A stretch of DNA of 64,000 nt from Verrucomicrobiales bacterium. GTDB taxonomy: Bacteria > Verrucomicrobiota > Verrucomicrobiia > Limisphaerales > J093. The translations under genes were made by a program, and so were the position numbers. The number at the start of each line of letters is the position of its first letter. Position 1 is the stretch's first letter. The stretch is from contig JACKPV010000022.1 of the NCBI GenBank assembly GCA_024233305.1, forward strand, positions 434,001-498,000, given 5' to 3'. Below are positions 34,801 to 41,366 of the stretch, one piece after another. The notes under the pieces were generated by a model, which saw only the letters and a program-made list of their open reading frames with translations, ran no database searches and was not told where the DNA came from.

Positions 34801-35338
34801 GGTCGATGCCCCGCTGGTGGAAATCGGCGGGATGACCGCGAACCTGATGGGCGCCGTGGGCTACAACGAATGGCGGACCAACGCGATGGACTCGACCACC
34901 CTCTATTCCTGGGCGCAGAACAACCACTGGTTCACGAACTACAAGGCGGACCAACCCGGCGTCACCACCTTCCGCTACGCCCTGCTGCCCCACGCCGGCG
35001 GATACGCCCCCGAAGCCGCGGCGCGCTTCGGCATGGCCACGACCCGCCCGCTGCTCGTAACCCGCGCCCAACCAGCCGCGCCGTTGCCGGGACCCTTGCT
35101 GCGGGTGGCGTCGTCGGACGTGCTGGTCGAGACCGCGGCCCCCACCCCGGATGGCCGGGCGCTGTTGTTGCGGCTGTTCGGCCTGGGCGAAAAACCGGCG
35201 TTCGCCAAACTCGAATGGACCGGGTTCCAACCCGCGTCGGTCTGGCGGGCCGATCTTGCCGGCAACCCGGTCGAACGGCTCGACGGTCCCATCGTCGTTC
35301 CGGGCCACGGCCTCATGACCCTGCGCGTCGAACGTTGA
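31856..35338 (+). CDS. GH38-type glycosidase with N-terminal rhamnogalacturonan-lyase-like domains
   Basis: The frame gives 1160 residues from an ATG at 31856. The first 52 residues are Arg-rich and unlike the rest, and a GTG at 32012 (VQWRAAGLFPALCVITTALS) would place a signal peptide at the N-terminus, so the true start may be there. Residues about 75-245 (PLWQIGAPDGDDREFALAPG, DDPKRDWPYVHPGPADAW) look like the CBM-like accessory domain of family 4 polysaccharide lyases. The GH38 catalytic domain begins at about 345 with EIWILPHSHVDVGYTHRQDE (metal His and Asp), and its nucleophile Asp is near residue 470 (AAICDVPGWTWGL). LYSEHTWGAWNS and a C-terminal beta domain complete the fold. It should remove mannose-like residues from exported glycans. 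The next gene is a sugar porter. Confidence 0.82.
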   Translation: MSTRTDPPFDRLPWLPKPLSRWAARGAAQRPPRTARLRTSRRRAFAGGTTIPVQWRAAGLFPALCVITTALSAGQPLWQIGAPDGDDREFALAPGGYADFKTDGCLVIGIDDPKRDWPYVHPGPADAWAGSRRHTFAISFGLRQEAAGEGRLVIHGLDAHSSAPPRVEIDVNGRITERRLSAGGGDASVFGEPAKGRPFTLEIPLAPDVWRAGENRIAITTLAGSWFLYDSVTLEAPVGAELAPVPPSTQCLSLAAHPVWLRHDDPAGPTQPVTLTLRHTGEPADAELRLDGRKVADIHLERGTREVAIEVPAANEPRASQLAVVAGGVELTTAPLPLQPPAIREIWILPHSHVDVGYTHRQDEVIDIQIGNLEQAMALSKASAANPPEERFKWNPEAVWVLDHFLNRATPAQREAFVAAVRAGDVGLDALYGNMLTALCRPEELAQCLTLGSEIAELTGVPFTTAAICDVPGWTWGLVSVLQEAGVKYFAAGPNFSARIGTIHTWANRPFYWRSPSGKQQVLTWVVDNYHHFGTLADHVLGHIENAGREGFPYDMSFLFWVGRWPNGGVDNAPPDEALVQQVMDWNRRHATPRLVIGLTGDFMRRFEERHGGQVPVFSGDLTPYWEDGAGSTARETAMNRASAERLSQATALLAMRQATHYPADAFRAAWKNVLLYSEHTWGAWNSISDPDHPFVLDQWRVKQAFALDADRESRALLADALPAGPADSRLIDVFNTTQWPRTELAVVSPQLAGFDIHGVEAVDGTPVPSQRLASDELVFLAEDVPGFGARRYRLLQAANWQGTGARITENGLSTSTLHVGVDPTSGAIETLRLNGLEHEFVDAGAPVGLNDYRYVLGADAAGAQTNGPVALTVVDDGPLVATMRLESAAPGCRRLFREVRVIEGLDRVEIVNHVDREAVREKDSVHFGFGFNVPGGVVRMETPWAVVRPNVDQLPGSCFHWFTVQRWMDVSSADRGILWAPVDAPLVEIGGMTANLMGAVGYNEWRTNAMDSTTLYSWAQNNHWFTNYKADQPGVTTFRYALLPHAGGYAPEAAARFGMATTRPLLVTRAQPAAPLPGPLLRVASSDVLVETAAPTPDGRALLLRLFGLGEKPAFAKLEWTGFQPASVWRADLAGNPVERLDGPIVVPGHGLMTLRVER

Positions 35339-35401
35339 ACCAACGCGGCCGACAACCGACGCCGTAAGCCCCGGGCTGCCGCAAACCCCAACCGCTGAAC
35401 G

Positions 35402-36814
35402 ATGCCTCATCCCTCCGAACCCCCGCTCCGCGCCTCGCTGCCGCTGGTCACCCTGGTGGCGGCGATGGGCGGTTTCCTTTTCGGCTACGACACGGCGGTC
35501 ATCAACGGCGCCAACCAATACCTCAAGGCATTCTTCGATCTCACCTCGGCGCAGGAAGGCTTCGCCGGGGCCAGCGCCATCCTCGGCTGCATTCCCGGCG
35601 CGATGGTGGCGGGCTTTCTGAGCGACCGTTTCGGCCGGCGGAAAGTGCTGTTCCTCTCCGCCATTCTCTACGCGGCTTCCGCCTTCCTCTCCGCCGTGCC
35701 GCGCACCTTTAACGAATTCCTCGTGGCGCGCTTCATCGGTGGGCTGGGGATCGGGGCCTCGTCGATGGTCTGCCCCGTCTACATCGCCGAACTCGCGCCG
35801 GCGTCGCGACGGGGTCGGTTGGGTTCCCTGTTCCAGCTCGGCATCGTGCTGGGCATCTTCGTGACCCTGTTCATCAACGCCGGCATCCAGGCCCGGGGCG
35901 ACGCCGTCTGGAACACCACGCACGGCTGGCGGTGGATGCTCGGCGCCGAACTCGCGCCCGCCCTCCTGTTGCTCGGACTGCTCTTCGTCGCGCCCGAAAG
36001 CCCGCGTTGGTTGATTCAATCCGGGCGCGACGATGAGGCGCGACGGATTCTGGAAAGCGTCGCCGCTCCGGACGAAGCCGCCGTCGAGATGGCCGCTGTG
36101 CGCCGGTTGCTCGCCGAGGAGGATGGCCGGTTCCGCGACCTCTTCCAGCCGCGCTTCCGGACCCCGTTGATCGCGGCCATCGCGTTGATGGCCTTCTCCC
36201 AGTTCAGCGGCATCAACGCCATCATGTATTACTCGACCAAGATCTTCACCACCGCCGGGGTCGGCGTGCAGGACGCTTTCAGCGCCTCGGCGGTCGTGGG
36301 CTTTGTGAACTGCGTCTTCACCTTCGTGGCCATCCTCCTGGTCGACCGTGCCGGACGCCGGCCCTTGCTGCTCGTCGGCCTCGCCGTCCAGGTGATCGCG
36401 TTGGCGGCGGTCGGCGGCATGTTCGCGGCCGGCGTGCAGGGGCGTCCGCTGCTGGTCGCCATCCTGGCGTTCATCGCGGCGTTCGCCATGGCCCTCGGGC
36501 CCATCCCGTGGATCGTCTGTTCAGAGGTCTTCCCGACCCGGCTCCGCGGCCGCGCGATGTCGCTCGCGACATTCACCATCTGGACCTCGTGCTACGTCGT
36601 GGCGCAGACCTTCCCGATGCTGAACGACAGCCCGTCCATCGGCCCCGCCCTCACGTTCCTGATTTACGCGGCGTGCAGCCTTGCCGGATTCCTCTTCGTG
36701 TTCGCCCGACTCCCCGAGACAAAGGGCCGAACGCTCGAGGAAATCGAAGCCTCATGGAGCGCCGCCTGCGGAAGTCCCGAACCAGCCCCCGCGCAACAGG
36801 CAATCAAGCCGTAG
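35402..36814 (+). CDS. MFS sugar porter (sugar:H+ symporter family)
   Basis: The 470-residue protein has 12 transmembrane helices and every sugar-porter signature: GGFLFGYDTAVINGA in helix 1, GFLSDRFGRRKVLFLSA after helix 2, RFIGGLGIGASSM, PESPRWLIQSGRDDEA after helix 6, QFSGINAIMYYSTKIF in helix 7, DRAGRRPLLLVG, and the C-terminal PETKGRTLEEIE. It imports a monosaccharide, probably with protons; the substrate is not evident. It begins 63 nt after the GH38 gene on the same strand, so it may take up the sugar that the glycosidase releases (inference). Confidence 0.93.
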   Translation: MPHPSEPPLRASLPLVTLVAAMGGFLFGYDTAVINGANQYLKAFFDLTSAQEGFAGASAILGCIPGAMVAGFLSDRFGRRKVLFLSAILYAASAFLSAVPRTFNEFLVARFIGGLGIGASSMVCPVYIAELAPASRRGRLGSLFQLGIVLGIFVTLFINAGIQARGDAVWNTTHGWRWMLGAELAPALLLLGLLFVAPESPRWLIQSGRDDEARRILESVAAPDEAAVEMAAVRRLLAEEDGRFRDLFQPRFRTPLIAAIALMAFSQFSGINAIMYYSTKIFTTAGVGVQDAFSASAVVGFVNCVFTFVAILLVDRAGRRPLLLVGLAVQVIALAAVGGMFAAGVQGRPLLVAILAFIAAFAMALGPIPWIVCSEVFPTRLRGRAMSLATFTIWTSCYVVAQTFPMLNDSPSIGPALTFLIYAACSLAGFLFVFARLPETKGRTLEEIEASWSAACGSPEPAPAQQAIKP

Positions 36815-36900
36815 CCAAGCCTGCGTTCCGCCCGGGCAGACAGTCGGAGCGACGCCCGCGCCATGTTCCACGGAAACGTCAGCAAGCGGCGCTTGGCCCG

Positions 36901-36962
36901 GAATAGGGGTAGGGATGGCGGGATTAGCGCCACCCCTCCCTCCGAGCCGTACGGGCGGTCGT
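36901..36962 (-). repeat. Remnant resembling a group II intron structural segment
   Basis: On the minus strand this reads CCGCCCGTACGGCTCGGAGG then GAGGGGTGGCGCTAA (36958 to 36924), and continues into a 9-bp hairpin GGGGTGGCG/CGCCATCCC. The first 35 nt match 63966-64000 on the plus strand at 31 positions. The stretch ACGGTTCGGAGGGAGGGG is a pattern I associate with bacterial group II introns near their maturase gene. No reverse transcriptase frame is present, so this is at most a remnant. The rest of the 36815-37097 gap shows no gene. Confidence 0.4.
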
Positions 36963-37097
36963 TGGTCCGTTTGTTGAGGGGGCGGGGAAGCGGGCGCCGA
37001 CGGCCTGTCCGGCGGCGTTCCCGGCCGAAATGGGAGCCCCTCGACAGCCCGAACCGGTTTATCATGAACCGCGGTTCGGCCGCGGCACCCGAGCGGG

Positions 37098-37517
<420 letters not shown>

Positions 37518-37819
37518 TGCGACCAGTGCACGGAAGGTGGCCCCTGCCTGGCAAGCTCGAATCCGATGGCCAGGCGGCGGTCCCGGTCTCGGCCTGGAGG
37601 GGGATGGTCCGCGCGCGGCGTCGCCTCCCCCCGCGGCTGCCCGACGCGGCTTGACCATTGCCACGGGGCGGCGCGGCTTCCTATGCTGCTCCGCATGCAG
37701 GTTGATGCGCCATGTCAATACAGGTCGCGTCGGCGGCGGAGCGGCGGACCGCGGTCCCGTTCGAGCCGGCGCCGTCCGTCCGGTTTCTCGGTCGCTTGGC
37801 ACCCCGCTGAATTGCTTCC
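37518..37819. other. Intergenic region between yjbQ and the M16 protease
   Basis: This 302-bp stretch separates two divergent genes. I see no conserved small gene, repeat or strong promoter. It should hold the promoters of both genes. Confidence 0.4.
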
Positions 37820-39109
37820 ATGACGTCCCGCGCCCCAGCCGTTTCCGCGGTGGTTCATCCCCTGCCCAACGGGGCCACGCTCCTCCTGGCGCCAATGCCG
37901 CACATGGCGAGCGTCAGTGTGGGGTTCTGGGTCGCCGTCGGTGGCCGGCACGAGGAGGCCGCGATGAGCGGCGTGTCCCATTTCATCGAGCACATGCTGT
38001 TCAAGGGCACGCGGCGGCGGTCGGCCCGGCAGATTTCCGAGGCGGTCGAAGGGGTGGGGGGATACCTCAACGCCTTCACCAGCGAAGAGCACACCTGCTA
38101 TTACGCGCGGGCTCCGCTGCCGCAGTTCGGCCTCCTGGTGGACGTGCTGGGCGACATGTTCCTGAACCCGGTGTTCGCGGCCGAGGAAATCGACAAGGAG
38201 CGGTCGGTGATCAAGGAGGAAATCGCGATGTACCTGGACCAGCCCAGCCAGCACGTACAGGAACTGCTCAATGCGGCGCTCTGGCCGGACCATCCGCTGG
38301 GCCGCCCCCTGACGGGTTCGCCCGAGGGGTTGGACCGGCTGCAACGCGACGAACTCCGGTCCCATTTCCAACAACACTACGTCGGCCGCAACCTGATCAT
38401 TGCCGTGGCCGGGAACCTCACCCTGCGGCAGGCGGTGCGCGCCGTGGAACCGGTTGCCCGGCAGCTCGAATCCGGGCTCAGAACGCCGTTTCTCGCCGCC
38501 ACTTCCCGCCAACGACAGCCGGTGATCCGGCTCGTCACCAAAGAGGCCGAACAAACCCAGCTGGCGCTGGGGATCCGCACCTGTTCCCGGCAGGATCCGC
38601 GTCGTTTCGCGCTGCGGATCCTGAACGCGATTCTCGGGGAGAACATGAGTTCGCGCCTGTTCATCACCCTGCGCGAGGATCGGGCCCTGGCCTATTCCGT
38701 GGGCAGTTCGATCAGTTTCTTCGCCGACGCGGGGGACTTGGTGGTGTCGCTGGGACTCGAGACCGCGAACGTGCGGGAGGCGCTGCGGTTGATCATGGCC
38801 GAGCTGGCCCGGTTGCGGGCCCGGGCGCCGGGGCGGGCGGAGTTCCAGCGGGCGCTCGATTATTCGCTGGGTCAGGTGGATCTCGGGCTCGAGACGACCG
38901 AACACCGGATGAACTGGCTGGGCGAGCAGATGCTGGGCCACGGGCGCATTCAGTCTCCCGGCCATCTGAAGCGGCGCTTCAAGGCGGTCAAGCCGTCCGA
39001 TGTCCGGGCGGTTGCCCGGGATTTCTTCCGTCCCGAGGGGCTCAACCTCGCCCTCGTCAGCCCCCTCAAGCGCGCCGGCCACTTCCGGACGATTCTGGGC
39101 GAGATGTAG
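37820..39109 (+). CDS. M16 family zinc peptidase (processing-peptidase type)
   Basis: The 429-residue protein has the inverted zinc motif HFIEHMLFKG at 54-63 (HxxEH), with the distal Glu at about 133-134 (SVIKEEIAMYLD), the M16 substrate segment GGYLNAFTSEEHTCYYARAP, and the C-terminal domain with the Arg-Tyr pair as REDRALAYSVGSSISFFADA. These make it an active M16B-type peptidase like YmxG/PqqL and the beta subunit of mitochondrial processing peptidase. It has no signal peptide, so it is probably cytoplasmic. It ends 12 nt before the convergent lytic transglycosylase gene. Confidence 0.93.
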   Translation: MTSRAPAVSAVVHPLPNGATLLLAPMPHMASVSVGFWVAVGGRHEEAAMSGVSHFIEHMLFKGTRRRSARQISEAVEGVGGYLNAFTSEEHTCYYARAPLPQFGLLVDVLGDMFLNPVFAAEEIDKERSVIKEEIAMYLDQPSQHVQELLNAALWPDHPLGRPLTGSPEGLDRLQRDELRSHFQQHYVGRNLIIAVAGNLTLRQAVRAVEPVARQLESGLRTPFLAATSRQRQPVIRLVTKEAEQTQLALGIRTCSRQDPRRFALRILNAILGENMSSRLFITLREDRALAYSVGSSISFFADAGDLVVSLGLETANVREALRLIMAELARLRARAPGRAEFQRALDYSLGQVDLGLETTEHRMNWLGEQMLGHGRIQSPGHLKRRFKAVKPSDVRAVARDFFRPEGLNLALVSPLKRAGHFRTILGEM

Positions 39110-39121
39110 CCCGGAACGGGT

Positions 39122-39886
39122 TCAGCGAACGGGACTGTTCGCCAGGGCTCCGGGAAACTCCGGGAGATAGCGCAGGCGACGGGCCAGCACGTGGCGGACG
39201 TATTGTCGGGTGCTGGGGAAGCCAATGGCCTCGATGAAGGCCTCGCTGTTGGTGGCCGCCAATCCCCGCGCCCACTTGAGCACGTTGCCCCGGCCCGCGT
39301 TGTATTCGGCCAGTCCGAACGGCAGCGGATCGTCGGTCAGCAGATGGCGGTTCAGGCTGCGCTTCAGGTACCAGGATCCGGCGAGGATGTTCGTCAGAGG
39401 GTTGAACAGATGCTCGCGTGGCAGGGGATAGGCGCCGACCGCCGAGGCCCACTCCTGCGCCGCGGGATCGGTGACCTGCATGAGCCCGACTTCTCCGGCG
39501 GCGCCCACCGCCACGGGATTGAACCGGCTTTCCTGCCAGATGACCGCCTTGATCAGCGCAGGATCCACCCGGTGGCGGCGTGAGGCCGTCAGGATCTCCG
39601 CCTCGAACTGACGTCCGGGACGCAGCAGGAACCACCATCCGGTCACCCCTGCGATCATGGCCAGCGCGACCACGTATTGCCAGTGCCGGAGGGCGGAGCC
39701 GACCGCCCGTCCGAGTGCACTCGTCGCAGTCCGCAACCCGCCAACCGCCCGTGCGCGCCAGCCCGCTCGTGGCTTTGGGGGGCGCTTGCGGCGTGACCGG
39801 CGCGGCTTCGATGCCCGGGGGGCGTCCTCGGGATCAGGTCGCGTTGGACTGGTCTTTCGCCGGCTCATGGGTGTTTCACGCGCCAT
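39122..39886 (-). CDS. Lytic transglycosylase, SLT domain, membrane anchored
   Basis: The protein has 254 residues from the ATG at 39886 (MARETPMSRRKTS); an ATG at 39868 is the alternative. A long basic cytoplasmic tail (KPRRSRRKRPPKPRAGWRAR) precedes one membrane helix (HWQYVVALAMIAGVTGWWFL). The SLT domain follows: the catalytic Glu is in IKAVIWQESRFNPVAVGAAG, then EVGLMQVTDPAAQEWA, LFNPLTNILAGSWYLKRSL and LAEYNAGRGNVLKWA. It cleaves murein at MurNAc-GlcNAc bonds to 1,6-anhydro ends. An in-frame extension upstream runs into repeat copy A at 39932-40115 and is not part of the gene. Confidence 0.92.
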   Translation of the reverse strand: MARETPMSRRKTSPTRPDPEDAPRASKPRRSRRKRPPKPRAGWRARAVGGLRTATSALGRAVGSALRHWQYVVALAMIAGVTGWWFLLRPGRQFEAEILTASRRHRVDPALIKAVIWQESRFNPVAVGAAGEVGLMQVTDPAAQEWASAVGAYPLPREHLFNPLTNILAGSWYLKRSLNRHLLTDDPLPFGLAEYNAGRGNVLKWARGLAATNSEAFIEAIGFPSTRQYVRHVLARRLRYLPEFPGALANSPVR

Positions 39887-39931
39887 CGCATCCGGTGGAT
39901 GTGCCGGGGTTCGGGCGCCAAGGCAAGCCCT

Positions 39932-40115
39932 GAGCCGTATCGATTCAGTAACTCGTAGCCGCCGACGTGCAGTCGGCGCATGATTCAGCTGGGATAGGGC
40001 TGCCTGTTGCCGAGGGCGACGATTCACCGAAAAGTGACTGCTGATCGGAATCGGCGAGCCCGCGTAAGCGCTTGGATTTCAGCGCCGACTACACGTCGGC
40101 GGCTACCCCGTTCCG
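39932..40115. repeat. REPIN-like inverted-repeat element, copy A
   Basis: The core 39955-40106 (152 bp) is bounded by 25-bp arms that match at 24 of 25 positions when inverted (39955-39979 and 40082-40106). Each arm begins with GTAG at its outer end and folds on itself (stem CGCCGAC/GTCGGCG, loop of 5). This is the layout of two REP units in inverted order. Outside the left arm is TGAGCCGTATCGATTCAGTA, which recurs at the other copies. It sits between the lytic transglycosylase and the hypothetical gene at 40103-40447, whose TAG stop is inside the right arm. Confidence 0.88.
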
Positions 40116-40447
40116 ACGGCTGGGCGGTTCGGGGAGAAACGAGGTGCCCCGGCGTCGGTCACTGTTCCGCCGGTGGCCAGGCGTCGGAAGGGCGAGTGCA
40201 GGTTGAAGTAAATGCCGCAGAGCGGTCGCTCGCTGTCCGTCTGGCTCAGAATGACGGTGATCTGCCGGTCGAGGGCGATTCCGTGTCGCAAGCCGGGCGC
40301 GCGGGTTTCGTAGGCCTTGATCGCTTTTTGGAGGAGCGACCCGAGGGAGCCGCGACAATCCTCGGTGGCTTTACCCAGGCAGACGATGTGCTTGTCGTAG
40401 ACCCGAAGGGCCTCCTCGATTTCCGCCTTGAACGTATCGACCGTCAC
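40103..40447 (-). CDS. Hypothetical protein translationally coupled to yggS
   Basis: I do not recognise this 114-residue protein. It is soluble and without a signal: VTVDTFKAEIEEALRVYDKH, IVCLGKATEDCRGSLGSLLQ, KAIKAYETRAPGLRHGIALD, RQITVILSQTDSERPLCGIY, FNLHSPF. The GTG at 40447 overlaps the stop of the yggS remnant as GTGA, which argues that it is a real gene in that operon. Its stop codon (TAG, 40103-40105) lies in the arm of repeat copy A, so the last residues (about 15, Gly/Pro-rich) and the stop may come from the insertion. Four Cys are not in a known motif. Confidence that it is a gene is moderate. Confidence 0.6.
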   Translation of the reverse strand: MTVDTFKAEIEEALRVYDKHIVCLGKATEDCRGSLGSLLQKAIKAYETRAPGLRHGIALDRQITVILSQTDSERPLCGIYFNLHSPFRRLATGGTVTDAGAPRFSPNRPAVGTG

Positions 40448-41234
40448 GCCGGCCAAACTAGTGCGGGGCCGCCCACTGCGCCACTGCAAAAGCGGTGGCG
40501 AACGCGCGTGCCGACCAGCGGGTCAGTCGGCGGACCCGTTCGGACGCCAGGGCCCCGGCGCTCGCCGAGCAGGGCTGTGCCGAGACGCAGCCAAGTGGCG
40601 CCCTCCTCGACCGCCACCTCGAAGTCACCGCTCATCCCCATGCTCAGGTGGGGCAGCGGCACACCGAGCCGTTGCTCGCATTCTTCGCGCAATTCGCGCA
40701 GTCGCCGGAAGACCGGTCGGGTGCTTTCCGGCTCGGGCGTCCAGGGCGCCATCGTCATCAACCCGTGAACCTCGATCCGCGGCAGACCGGCCAGGGCTTC
40801 CAGGTCATCCAGCAGGGCGGCACGGCCGGTAGCCGAACTTGCTCGCCTCGCCGGCGACGTTGACTTCCAGCAGGACCGGCAACCGGCGGGCCAGGCGGTC
40901 GGCGCAACGGTCAAGTTCCTGAGCGAGCCGGAGGCTGTCCACGCTGTGCACCATCCGGAAAAGCCGCGCGGCGTCCCGGGCCTTGTTGGTTTGCAGATGG
41001 CCGATCATGTGCCAGCGGGCGGCGGAGGGAGCGCGGGGAAACCTGGCTGCCCGGCCTCCTGAATCCGGTTTTCCCCACGTCCAGCAGGCCCAGATCCAGC
41101 ACCTCGCGGACGACCTCCGGGCCGTGCCCCTTGGTGACCGCGAGGATTTCGACGCCGGCGGGATCCCGGCCAACGCGCTCGCACGAGCGGAGGATCCGGC
41201 GACGGAGGGCTTCCAGGTTGGCGGCAATGTCCAT
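40444..41234 (-). pseudogene. yggS: yggS/PROSC pyridoxal-phosphate homeostasis protein, three frameshifts
   Basis: Read in three successive phases, this stretch gives a whole YggS: MDIAANLEALRRRILRSCER to GLLDVG (from the ATG at 41234), then GENRIQEAGQPGFPALPPP, then RWHMIGHLQTNKARDAARLF to LLEVNVAGEASKFGY, then RAALLDDLEALAGLPRIEVH, MTMAPWTPEPES, PHLSMGMSGDFEVAVEEGAT and RLGTALLGER. The breaks are at about 41073-41076 (a G lost in a G run, GTGGGGAAAAC), 41015-41022 (a C lost in a C run) and 40820-40833 (a net change of the opposite sign). YggS binds PLP and keeps its level steady. The protein-level match is undamaged otherwise, so the inactivation is recent, or the breaks are sequencing or assembly errors in G/C runs. 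The PLP lysine segment LAVTKGHG is intact. Confidence 0.85.
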
Positions 41235-41325
41235 GCGATGCCAGGGTAGGGGCCGGGGCGACAAACACAAGAGCGCGACGGCCCAAAGCGGGCGGGCACC
41301 CGTCTGCCCGGCGGCCCTCCTGCGC

Positions 41326-41355
41326 TTGACAGGTCATTCGGTCGAGGAATATAAG
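41326..41355 (+). promoter_or_regulatory. Strong sigma-70-like promoter of the nucleotide-sugar dehydrogenase gene
   Basis: A perfect -35 box TTGACA (41326-41331), an 18-nt spacer and TATAAG (41350-41355, 5 of 6) form the best promoter I can see in the window. The ATG at 41367 is only 11 nt past the -10 box, so the transcript would have a leader of about 4-5 nt and essentially no ribosome site. Confidence 0.7.
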
Positions 41356-41366
41356 GCACTCCAAGA

